NCBI GenBank assembly: GCA_030670605.1
Contig: DAOVBK010000017.1
Span: 1 to 12,890, forward strand
Direction: 5' to 3'
DNA: 12,890 nt
DNA from: Candidatus Stahliibacteriota bacterium
GTDB taxonomy: Bacteria > Hydrothermota > Tepidihabitantia > SM23-42
The position numbers and the translations under genes were made by a program. How positions within the stretch are numbered: position 1 is the first letter of the stretch; each line of letters opens with the position of its first letter. The notes under the pieces were generated by a model. That model saw nothing but the letters and a program-made list of their open reading frames with translations, did no database searches and was not told the DNA's origin. Below are positions 1 through 5,256 of this stretch, one piece after another.

Positions 1-414
1 CCAGAAATAGTAGCCAATGTGCCGTTCAGTGTAGTGCACCTCGCACTGTGTCACGAACGTATCGTACAGTGTAACAGTACATGTTGTATCACGAGCAAAC
101 CACAGGTCTGTGTACCGCGTCATGGTTGCATCAGAGAATTTTACCATGTCAACAAGTTGCTTGATGATGGAATCCTCATTCCGGTAGTATTCATCCTCAT
201 CAAAAAATTCAACTGCTCCGAATGCGACCGGCACCCAGTCAGAAACGAACATGTCTTCTGTTAGAGTGAGTGCGGGATTATCATCAAGCAAACCGAAAAT
301 TGCTACACTGTCTTCAGGGGAACCTCCATAGAAACCTTCGGGTGGCTCATTTCCACATGTAAGAAAGATGAACAGACCTGCAACAACCAAGAGGGAGAGA
401 AACTTTCTCTTCAT
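1..414 (-). CDS. Putative lipoprotein, N-terminal part (runs off the left edge)
   Basis: The first 138 residues are in the window with no stop. The protein opens with MKRKFLSLLVVAGLFIFLTC: a basic start, a hydrophobic core of about 14 residues, and Cys20 followed by GNEPPEG. This looks like a type II (lipoprotein) signal, although Thr just before the Cys is less usual than Ala, Gly or Ser, so processing is likely but not certain. The mature part is acidic and aromatic-rich (GLLDDNPALTLTEDMF, VEFFDEDEYY) and I recognise no family. The start is chosen from the strong AAAGGAGG ribosome site about 5 nt upstream. It lies downstream of tonB but has its own consensus promoter and a long leader. An envelope role is inferred only from the signal and the TonB neighbourhood. 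Confidence 0.75.
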   Translation of the reverse strand, partial: MKRKFLSLLVVAGLFIFLTCGNEPPEGFYGGSPEDSVAIFGLLDDNPALTLTEDMFVSDWVPVAFGAVEFFDEDEYYRNEDSIIKQLVDMVKFSDATMTRYTDLWFARDTTCTVTLYDTFVTQCEVHYTERHIGYYFW

Positions 415-455
415 TTTTCCTCCTTTATTTTATTCTCCTCGCGCTGAAGTGCCAT
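411..455 (-). CDS. Possible leader peptide coupled to the lipoprotein gene
   Basis: This is a 14-codon ORF reading MALQREENKIKEEK. Its stop overlaps the lipoprotein start as ATGA (414-411), the arrangement used for translational coupling. A GGGGAGG Shine-Dalgarno-like sequence (472-466) lies about 10 nt before its ATG. The ATG falls in the 3' arm of a stem-loop whose loop holds that ribosome site. A reading frame this short can occur by chance, so this is a proposal from geometry, not from homology. Confidence 0.3.
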   Translation of the reverse strand: MALQREENKIKEEK

Positions 456-491
456 GCACAGATATCCTCCCCTTGCCGTCGCTGTGCACGG
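452..491 (-). other. Stem-loop in the lipoprotein mRNA leader
   Basis: In the minus-strand RNA, CCGTGCACAG (491-482) pairs with CTGTGCATGG (461-452) over 10 bp with a single G-U pair, closing a 20-nt loop. The loop contains GGGGAGG, and the ATG of the possible leader peptide (455-453) lies in the 3' arm. No T-run follows, so it is not an intrinsic terminator. A translational control hairpin is inferred. Confidence 0.5.
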
Positions 492-534
492 TTGTGTTTG
501 CAATACGCTCACATTTGCAGTATATCGCTATTAC

Positions 535-546
535 ATCACCTCCTTA
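535..546 (-). promoter_or_regulatory. Perfect 12-nt anti-SD match next to an ATG-TAA start-stop
   Basis: The minus strand reads TAAGGAGGTGAT, the exact complement of the 16S rRNA 3' tail (ATCACCTCCTTA). It sits about 6 nt after the predicted transcription start (near 552) and about 120 nt before the lipoprotein ATG. The only nearby ATG (536-534) overlaps it and is followed at once by TAA and TAG. No ordinary gene follows at the right distance. Confidence 0.5.
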
Positions 547-558
547 TCCTACCAACCA

Positions 559-587
559 ATTATAACATACCTATGAATGAATGTCAA
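559..587 (-). promoter_or_regulatory. Sigma-70-type promoter of the lipoprotein gene
   Basis: TTGACA (587-582) and TATAAT (564-559) are separated by 17 nt, matching the housekeeping consensus at all 12 positions. The predicted start is near 552, giving a leader of about 138 nt. The -35 box begins 18 nt after the tonB stop, so the lipoprotein gene can be transcribed separately from the tonB operon. I see no terminator between the two. Confidence 0.85.
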
Positions 588-605
588 GTAAGCAAAGGTA
601 CGCAC

Positions 606-1217
606 CTAGCCGCCGGTCAGCTGGAACCGCATGGGGATGGAAACATACACCCGCACGTACTTGTCCCGCTGCTTTGCCGGCGTGAACTTGGCTTTCCTCG
701 CGGCTGCGAGGGCTGCCTGGTCGAGCATCTGATTGCCACTAGATTTCAGGACTTTTACCTCTATGATGCTCCCATCGATGTCAACTAATGCCTTTACCAC
801 GGTCGTCCCCTCGATTCCCGCCCTGCGTGCAAGGTCTGGATATCGAGGCTTGGGTATATTGATCGGTTGCGGTTTCACTTCTACCTTATAATACGGCACA
901 ATCTCAATTGCCGGACCAGTGGGTCTAGTACGTATCAGGTCTTCCTGGAATTCGGTTGCAGCAATCGTTTCAACAGCCTCTTCCGCAACCTCGCTTTCTG
1001 CCTCTACCGCTACCTTGGGACGTTCAACCGGAGGCGGTTCCTCAAATTTCTCCATTAGCTGTGAGATCTCCTCCACCATGGTGATAATTTCTTTCTTGAG
1101 TTCGTAAGGTTTTGGTTCAGCATAGGGCACAAAGAGGAACAACAACACAAAAATGACAAGGCTAGCAATCATGCCTGTCCGTATATAAACCCCATGCATC
1201 ACCTTATGATCGCGCAT
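606..1217 (-). CDS. tonB: TonB-family energy transducer
   Basis: 203 residues, slightly shorter than E. coli TonB. A cytoplasmic N-terminus is followed by one membrane anchor (about residues 14-31, GMIASLVIFVLLFLFVPY). A helical, acidic and proline-bearing periplasmic linker follows (about 40-110; EEPPPVERPKVAVEAES). The C-terminal TonB domain (about 120-200) has PRYPDLARRAGIEGTTVVKA, a DGS turn and an LDQAALAAARKAKFTPA segment. TonB links the ExbB/ExbD proton channel to outer-membrane receptors. The gene starts 2 nt after the upstream exbD stop, with AGGAG about 6 nt before the ATG, and is the last gene of the exbB-exbD-exbD-tonB run. No TonB-dependent receptor is in the window, so the transported substrate is unknown. 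The linker is short and is not a long Pro-Lys/Pro-Glu rod. Confidence 0.93.
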   Translation of the reverse strand: MRDHKVMHGVYIRTGMIASLVIFVLLFLFVPYAEPKPYELKKEIITMVEEISQLMEKFEEPPPVERPKVAVEAESEVAEEAVETIAATEFQEDLIRTRPTGPAIEIVPYYKVEVKPQPINIPKPRYPDLARRAGIEGTTVVKALVDIDGSIIEVKVLKSSGNQMLDQAALAAARKAKFTPAKQRDKYVRVYVSIPMRFQLTGG

Positions 1218-1219
1218 AA

Positions 1220-1636
1220 CTATCTCCTATGTTCTGTTGCAAAGGTTATCCTGAATGCCTTTGCCTCCTTCAGTTGATCTAAAATGATATCAACCACACC
1301 ATACAGAACACCTCCATCGATATTGAGAATCACGATGAGCTCAGGATTGTTCCAGACCTTTGGTGCTATCTTCGCGGCAACGAGATTTTCTGTGACAATG
1401 TTGTCATCAACATAAATTTTGCTGTCCGTGTCAACCCAAAGGCTCGTGACGTTTTTGCGAAGGAGTATACGCTCTGTTGACCGCGCCTCAGGCAGCTTGA
1501 TCATGAGCTTCAGTGTCGTTGCGCGGAACACAGTTGTTACCATGAAGAACAGAATGAGAAGAAAGGCAATATCGGCTGTTGATGCCGTCGGAATGGTGGT
1601 ACCACGCGCTGATCTTCGAATAATACTTTTTCTCAT
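1220..1636 (-). CDS. exbD: ExbD/TolR-family protein (second copy in the operon)
   Basis: 138 residues. A basic N-terminus (RKSIIRRSARG) leads into one membrane helix (about 17-38) with TASTADIAFLLILFFMVTT. Asp22 matches the essential channel Asp of ExbD/TolR. The rest is a periplasmic ExbD domain with the usual short strands and helices (LWVDTDSKIYVDD, LDQLKEAKAFRITFATE). ExbD forms the proton-conducting core with ExbB and passes energy to TonB. The gene overlaps the upstream exbD by ATGA (1636-1633), which implies coupled translation and similar output. It is shorter than the other ExbD and only weakly similar outside the membrane segment, so this is an old duplication. A TolR role cannot be excluded by sequence, but the adjacent tonB favours ExbD. 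Confidence 0.92.
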   Translation of the reverse strand: MRKSIIRRSARGTTIPTASTADIAFLLILFFMVTTVFRATTLKLMIKLPEARSTERILLRKNVTSLWVDTDSKIYVDDNIVTENLVAAKIAPKVWNNPELIVILNIDGGVLYGVVDIILDQLKEAKAFRITFATEHRR

Positions 1637-2103
1637 TGTTCCTCGCTCGTTGGTATAAGACTGATCTTGTTCGCCCAGAGCTCTCGACCATCATCGGTCG
1701 TGACCCTAACAAGCTTGAGTTGATCAAGAACCCCTATCATGTTGTAGTACGATGTATTCTTACTCGCTCGCAAAGAAACCACAAGAAGTGTATCCCGTGC
1801 AAGCAGCCGCTCCTCAACAATAGTTTTGATTTCATCATACTGATCAGGAGGTAGATCAGTCTCTTCACCAGCTGCCTTGATCCTAATTGCACCTTCGGGG
1901 TTAATGAGAATCATTACGATGTTTTCTGGTTTGACTTGCACTATTTCCTGCACTTCTGTCTTTTCGGGTAAGAGCATCTTGAGTCCTTTGTCTTTCGTGA
2001 ATACTGTTGATGTAAGGAAGAAGATAAGAATCAAGAATGCTACATCACCCATTGCTGCAGTTGGGATCCCTGATTTGAGCTTTTTTCTCTTCCTCAGTTC
2101 CAT
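1633..2103 (-). CDS. exbD: ExbD/TolR-family protein (first copy in the operon)
   Basis: 156 residues. The basic start MELRKRKKLKSGIP precedes a single membrane helix (about 18-36) with AAMGDVAFLILIFFLTST. Asp20 is the conserved channel Asp. The periplasmic domain follows (LPEKTEVQEIVQVKPENI, then LVVSLRASKNTSYYNMIGVLDQLK in outline). It has a longer loop than its neighbour (about 75-100, rich in Glu and Asp) and an extra C-terminal tail. It begins 5 nt after the exbB stop and overlaps the next exbD by 4 nt. Two different ExbD proteins beside one ExbB suggest either a mixed ExbD dimer in the channel or two ExbD proteins serving different partners. That reading is inferred. Confidence 0.92.
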   Translation of the reverse strand: MELRKRKKLKSGIPTAAMGDVAFLILIFFLTSTVFTKDKGLKMLLPEKTEVQEIVQVKPENIVMILINPEGAIRIKAAGEETDLPPDQYDEIKTIVEERLLARDTLLVVSLRASKNTSYYNMIGVLDQLKLVRVTTDDGRELWANKISLIPTSEEQ

Positions 2104-2108
2104 TGCGC

Positions 2109-2741
2109 TTACCCCTTAGGTTTACGCTCAATCAGATAATCAATCAATCCGCTTGCTGCCTCTTCCATATCTCTTGTGTACCCATCAGTCTTGCTCGCAA
2201 AGAGAATGTGAACTATAGCGAGCGGTGTCGCAATAATGAGACCCCATTTTGTGGTAATCAGAGCGGTCGAAATGCCACTTGCGACCACGGTTGGTTCCAC
2301 TTCACCGGCGATCGCGATAGCGGCAAATGCCGTGATCATTCCCATGACCGTTCCCAAGAACCCGAGGAACGGAGCAACGGTTGTTAGTCCGCCGAGTAGT
2401 GACATACCGCGATCAAGAAATGCGAGTTCAATCGCAGCACTTCGGGTAACCATCTCCTCCATTGCATCCTTGCCCTTATCAGCCTTATCGAGAACTGCTC
2501 TCAGAACTTTCGCCACCGGTGCAGCTGTATTATTGCACAAGGCAATTCCACCCTTCACACCCTGTGCATCGATAATCTTAATGAGTTTATCGAGAAAAGT
2601 CCTCGGGTTAAGACGCGCCTTGATGAAAAGGCTATATAGTCTTTCAATGATTATTCCAACACCAACGACCGCGCACATAAGCAAGAACCACATAACAAAA
2701 CCACCACCGCCTTCGGCACCCATCTGGAACTCTCGTATCAT
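2109..2741 (-). CDS. exbB: ExbB/TolQ/MotA-family proton channel subunit
   Basis: 210 residues from the ATG preceded by AGGAGG 7 nt upstream. An ATG 36 nt further out has no ribosome site and was not used. Membrane helices lie at about 15-35, 113-140 and 158-182. The family signature is clear at 119-138 (TTVAPFLGFLGTVMGMITAF), and GISTALITTKWGLIIATP forms the third helix. A cytoplasmic domain sits between helices 1 and 2. ExbB assembles as a pentamer around an ExbD dimer and uses the proton gradient to energise TonB. By eye alignment with E. coli ExbB, the channel Glu176 (GIAEALLAT) corresponds to Thr159 here, and Lys165 lies in the same helix. It is the first gene of the run, behind two tandem promoters. 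Confidence 0.93.
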   Translation of the reverse strand: MIREFQMGAEGGGGFVMWFLLMCAVVGVGIIIERLYSLFIKARLNPRTFLDKLIKIIDAQGVKGGIALCNNTAAPVAKVLRAVLDKADKGKDAMEEMVTRSAAIELAFLDRGMSLLGGLTTVAPFLGFLGTVMGMITAFAAIAIAGEVEPTVVASGISTALITTKWGLIIATPLAIVHILFASKTDGYTRDMEEAASGLIDYLIERKPKG

Positions 2742-2763
2742 ACAAGTCCTCCTTTCATATATT

Positions 2764-2791
2764 ACTATACCTAGCACCTAAACCAAGTCAA
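2764..2791 (-). promoter_or_regulatory. Downstream promoter (P2) of exbB
   Basis: TTGACT (2791-2786) and TATAGT (2769-2764) are 16 nt apart, matching consensus at 10 of 12 positions. The predicted start is near 2757, leaving only about 15 nt before the exbB ATG, just enough for the AGGAGG site. Its -35 box overlaps the start region expected for P1, so polymerase at one promoter should affect the other. Confidence 0.65.
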
Positions 2792-2798
2792 GTCTGAA

Positions 2799-2826
2799 AT
2801 TATACCGATAGTTACGCGCCTGTCAA
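2799..2826 (-). promoter_or_regulatory. Upstream promoter (P1) of exbB
   Basis: TTGACA (2826-2821) and TATAAT (2804-2799) are separated by 16 nt, a 12-of-12 consensus match. The predicted start is near 2792, about 50 nt before the exbB start. It lies just after the stop of the upstream three-TM protein, so exbB-exbD-exbD-tonB is an independent unit. Confidence 0.85.
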
Positions 2827-2840
2827 CGTAGAAAAGGTAC

Positions 2841-3191
2841 CTACCTCGAACTCGCCGCATAGTAGGATACGCCGCCGATAAGGGCACATATACCAGCCCC
2901 CAGCAACATGAGACTCTCAATACGTGAAAGCACAAGTGAACCGACGATAAGATCGAATAGATCTGATGGCCCAGCCGTCCCCAGTAGCGGAAAGTACAAG
3001 AGCATGCGATAGACATGCACAAGCGCAAGGCAGACAAGCAATACCCCAGCAAGTACCGGAAATATCCAAATGCCCTTGCTTTTGATCAACACGAGTAATC
3101 GTTTTATGATCAATCCATACATAATCAGAGAGACAACAGTGAGAAGGATAGCGACTATGAATATCATCTCGGCAGGAATGTCAGCCCGCAT
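2841..3191 (-). CDS. Small hydrophobic membrane protein, family not recognised
   Basis: 116 residues. AAGGAGG ends 4 nt before the ATG. I see membrane helices at about 9-32 (IFIVAILLTVVSLIMYGLII), 41-62 (IWIFPVLAGVLLVCLALVHV) and 90-112 (ESLMLLGAGICALIGGVSYY). A short basic stretch (KRLLVLIKSK) lies between helices 1 and 2, and a GPSDLFDLIVG segment that may be amphipathic precedes helix 3. There is no catalytic motif. Length, helix spacing, the basic turn after helix 1 and an aromatic just before helix 2 all resemble the protein at 3444-3797, so the two may be paralogs. Both lie between the Roadblock genes and exbB on the same strand. A role in either neighbouring system is a guess. Confidence 0.7.
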   Translation of the reverse strand: MRADIPAEMIFIVAILLTVVSLIMYGLIIKRLLVLIKSKGIWIFPVLAGVLLVCLALVHVYRMLLYFPLLGTAGPSDLFDLIVGSLVLSRIESLMLLGAGICALIGGVSYYAASSR

Positions 3192-3207
3192 AATGCCTCC
3201 TTAGAGG

Positions 3208-3443
3208 AAACCCTAAACTCTAAATACTAAACCCCAAATAATATCGTATTCGTGACTCGTATCTCGTACTCGTGGACAAGATGTGAGATTTGAGATGTGG
3301 GTTGTGAGCGCGCCCTGCTTCCCCGTCCGTGAACAGACGAGGGCACGCGCACGGCGAGGTCGGGGATATTCTTCATCACACATCGCATATCGTCTCCATC
3401 TATACGAACTACGATGCACGAGTACGAACACATGATTTTGATT
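3208..3443. repeat. Degenerate 7-nt word arrays around a central hairpin
   Basis: This fills the gap between two genes. Left side: five 7-mers at 3208-3242 (AAACCCT, AAACTCT, AAATACT, AAACCCC, AAATAAT), then TCGTnn(n) words at 3244-3275, then GATGTGA, GATTTGA, GATGTGG, GTTGTGA at 3280-3307. The centre is a GC-rich stem-loop in which GCGCGCCCT (3308-3316) pairs with AGGG-CA-CGCGC (3340-3350), with an inner CGTC/GACG. Right side: 7-mers from 3374 (CATCACA, CATCGCA, TATCGTC, ..., CTACGAT, GCACGAG, TACGAAC) in roughly the opposite orientation to the left words. No ORF with a ribosome site lies here. It recalls the short tandemly repeated repetitive sequences (STRR) of cyanobacteria, but the words vary and the two sides mirror each other. 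Confidence 0.75.
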
Positions 3444-3797
3444 TCATTTTCCTCTCGTCACCTGGTAGAACCGTACGTTCGCGACAAGCGAAAGGATTCC
3501 TGACAGAAGGAATAGACCATACGCAATATAATTTATGCCCTGTTTTGGCAGCATCATCTTACCACCAAGCCCGCAATAGATGAGTTGAATGATCGCGAAG
3601 ACGAGAATGCCGGTCGGTGCAATAATCATGAACTGCCAGTTTGTACGCTCGTTCAAGACGATCTCATATCTGCGCGCGATTCTGCCAAGCACGATAAATG
3701 CAAGCCACAAAAGCAGCGCGCCAAGAACTAACAAGTAATTTGGAATGACAGCGAGTAACAAATACTGATCCGCATCTATGCCAAATGGCGTGTTCAT
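3444..3797 (-). CDS. Small membrane protein, family not recognised
   Basis: 117 residues from the ATG at 3797. GGAGG ends 4 nt upstream, while a TTG codon just before it is too close to that site to be the start. Membrane helices lie at about 13-36 (LLLAVIPNYLLVLGALLLWL region), 54-75 (FMIIAPTGILVFAIIQLIYC) and 88-110 (AYGLFLLSGILSLVANVRFY). RIARRYE follows helix 1, and K and R residues flank the others. No known domain or catalytic motif is visible. Topology and size parallel the protein at 2841-3191. The gene is 146 nt downstream of the second Roadblock-like gene across a repeat-filled gap, and I see no convincing promoter, so readthrough from that block is possible. Confidence 0.7.
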   Translation of the reverse strand: MNTPFGIDADQYLLLAVIPNYLLVLGALLLWLAFIVLGRIARRYEIVLNERTNWQFMIIAPTGILVFAIIQLIYCGLGGKMMLPKQGINYIAYGLFLLSGILSLVANVRFYQVTRGK

Positions 3798-3810
3798 CAA
3801 ACCTCCGGTT

Positions 3811-3936
3811 AAACCCTAAACTCTTACTGATGGAAGATCGGTCAGGGTTAGGATGCTAGAAAAATTAAATTCTCGAGCTTCCTGACCCTTACCCTTGAAC
3901 CATCTGCTGGGGTTTAGAGTTTGGGGTTTAGAGTTT
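3811..3936. repeat. Imperfect inverted element with telomere-like 7-nt words at its ends
   Basis: The left end carries AAACCCT and AAACTCT (3811-3824). The right end carries GGGGTTT, AGAGTTT, GGGGTTT, AGAGTTT (3909-3936), the inverted form. Inside, 18-nt arms (3840-3857, GGTCAGGGTTAGGATGCT; 3876-3893) are inverted with 15 of 18 positions matching and an 18-nt AT-rich loop. GATGG (3829-3833) and CCATC (3900-3904) add a further inner pair. The whole gap between the two neighbouring genes is therefore one mirrored unit using the same 7-nt word as the element at 3208. Confidence 0.7.
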
Positions 3937-3943
3937 ATGATCT

Positions 3944-4522
3944 TCATTTCAGCAGTGCCAGCAATTTATTCCGCATATCGCGACTCTTCGTGGGACCAAT
4001 GATCATTGATGCGGCTTTTGTGAGTGCTGCAATAAGTCGACGTATGTCTTTTGCATACAATTCTTCAGTGTGGATATCCTGCGATTTAAGCTGTATGTTG
4101 TAAATACGTTCGGTGAAGTCTCCCAGATAGTCTGCCATGATGAGCTTCATTTTTTCCAGCATTGCGGCTTCAAGCAGCTCTTGTTTGCGTTCACCGACTG
4201 ACGCCACAGGACGCTTCTTAATGTCCTCGAGTAACGTCCACAGCTCTTCAATGACAACACCTTCACGGTTCTCAAACAGGCTCCCTAAGAGACTCTCTTC
4301 GCCCAATTGCATAATGAGCCCTCTAGACTCTCCCACTATTTCCATCTTGTCAACCTTGATCTCACCAATAGCACTTATCGTTTCAAACACAACAAGTGCC
4401 ATCTGCAAGAGTTGGTCTTTCTTCCCCTCGGCATCGCGTGCAACAGCAATATCGCCAGTCCGCGAAATAACGAAACACGAAGACAGGCCTTTTTCCGCAT
4501 ACCGATTAAGAATACTTTCCAT
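3944..4522 (-). CDS. Roadblock/LC7-like protein with helical C-terminal domain
   Basis: 192 residues. Residues 1-80 have the Roadblock/LC7 pattern: an opening helix, SCFVISRTGDIAVARDA (strand-turn-strand with the usual DG-like turn), a long helix (KDQLLQMALVVFETISAI), a strand (KMEIVGESRGLIMQL), then GEESLLGSLFE. The rest is mostly helical and charged, ending in IRRLIAALTKAASMIIG...RNKLLALLK. Roadblock proteins such as MglB act as dimers on small Ras-like GTPases or as adaptors, but no GTPase gene is in the window. It starts 1 nt after the stop of the other Roadblock-like gene without a clear ribosome site, implying coupled translation. Its last ~33 residues resemble the end of that protein. 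The fold is inferred from pattern; the function is not established. Confidence 0.65.
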   Translation of the reverse strand: MESILNRYAEKGLSSCFVISRTGDIAVARDAEGKKDQLLQMALVVFETISAIGEIKVDKMEIVGESRGLIMQLGEESLLGSLFENREGVVIEELWTLLEDIKKRPVASVGERKQELLEAAMLEKMKLIMADYLGDFTERIYNIQLKSQDIHTEELYAKDIRRLIAALTKAASMIIGPTKSRDMRNKLLALLK

Positions 4523-4523
4523 A

Positions 4524-5165
4524 TCACTTCATCTTTGCAATGACTGCCTGCACTCTCTGCCGAGCCTGCGAAGAACCCATCTCGGCAACCGCCTTTTTGA
4601 CAAGAAAATCAATGATCGACCGCAGTGCCTGCACGAAGTCCTCTTCTCTACCGTGTGGCACCTCTTCTTTTATTGCAAGCTTGTCATTGACAACACCGAC
4701 AGACGGCACTATATCACCGCCCAGAATACCTAATCCCTGGCTGAGAAGTTCACACCAATGTTGCTTTTGATCTCTTCCGCCAAATTCATCGACAAGAAAA
4801 TTAATTTGATAAATCTTCGAACGTATGCTATGCGCAAGCTTGACTTCTACCTGCCGTGTTGTGGAGATCGACGCTTTGACACTCTTGAGAACACCATCCG
4901 GGTTCCGCTCGCGCTCGACCTCTATACCGACATATTTAGGCCCGTGCGGGAAGACGACAAGACGCTTCGAACCATAGCACAGTGAAATATATCCAATATC
5001 ACCCATTGCGAGACTCTTCACAATAACCTCACCAGCTGATGAGAAAAATGCCGTGAGGTCACCGATCGGTGCAGTTGATGAACCTCGTATTGACTTCACT
5101 GAACCATCCTCTGCATTCACTATCGCGTAGCCGATAAGTCCTGCAACTTTATCGAGTGCTTCCAT
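4524..5165 (-). CDS. Roadblock/LC7-like protein, first of a pair
   Basis: 213 residues from the ATG at 5165, chosen because GAGGGA lies about 9 nt upstream. The ATG at 5207 has no ribosome site and would add a non-conserved tail. Residues 1-85 read as a Roadblock/LC7 domain: LIGYAIVNAEDGSVKSIRG (two strands around a DG turn), IGDLTAFFSSAGEVIVKSLA (central helix), GYISLCYGSKRLVVFPHG (strand pair) and KYVGIEVE (last strand). A linker and a helical C-terminal region follow, ending LRSIIDFLVKKAVAEMGSS...AVIAKMK. Such proteins usually pair with an MglA-type GTPase or with DUF4388 proteins in signalling or polarity systems, and the DUF4388 gene is just upstream. With the second Roadblock-like protein it could form a heterodimer. 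Confidence 0.65.
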   Translation of the reverse strand: MEALDKVAGLIGYAIVNAEDGSVKSIRGSSTAPIGDLTAFFSSAGEVIVKSLAMGDIGYISLCYGSKRLVVFPHGPKYVGIEVERERNPDGVLKSVKASISTTRQVEVKLAHSIRSKIYQINFLVDEFGGRDQKQHWCELLSQGLGILGGDIVPSVGVVNDKLAIKEEVPHGREEDFVQALRSIIDFLVKKAVAEMGSSQARQRVQAVIAKMK

Positions 5166-5166
5166 G

Positions 5167-5256
5167 CTACACGTCCCTCTGCGTGCTTGGAGAGGCTCCT
5201 CCAACATGCGCGAAGGTACTGGTGGTCATGTCGTTACGCTCTGTACTTTGCAACAT
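5167..5256 (-). CDS. Possible 29-residue ORF filling the gap before the Roadblock gene
   Basis: This ATG directly follows the TGA of the DUF4388 gene in the same frame. The ORF ends at a TAG 1 nt before the Roadblock ATG, so it occupies the gap exactly. The peptide starts MLQSTERNDM and is polar, with no membrane segment. There is no ribosome site, so translation would depend on termination-reinitiation at TGA-ATG or on TGA readthrough that extends the DUF4388 protein. It may equally be a chance open frame. Confidence 0.25.
   Translation of the reverse strand: MLQSTERNDMTTSTFAHVGGASPSTQRDV

Noticed and set aside
2236..2781. 181-codon open frame on the plus strand
   Set aside because: It lies antisense to exbB, whose family motifs and ribosome site are unmistakable. 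The frame is open because of codon bias on the other strand.
4137..4733. 198-codon open frame on the plus strand
   Set aside because: It crosses both Roadblock-like genes in antisense, is serine-rich with no domain pattern, and has no ribosome site.
5163..5207. Longer start for the first Roadblock-like gene at 5207
   Set aside because: No ribosome site precedes it, while GAGGGA precedes the ATG at 5165, where the domain pattern also begins.
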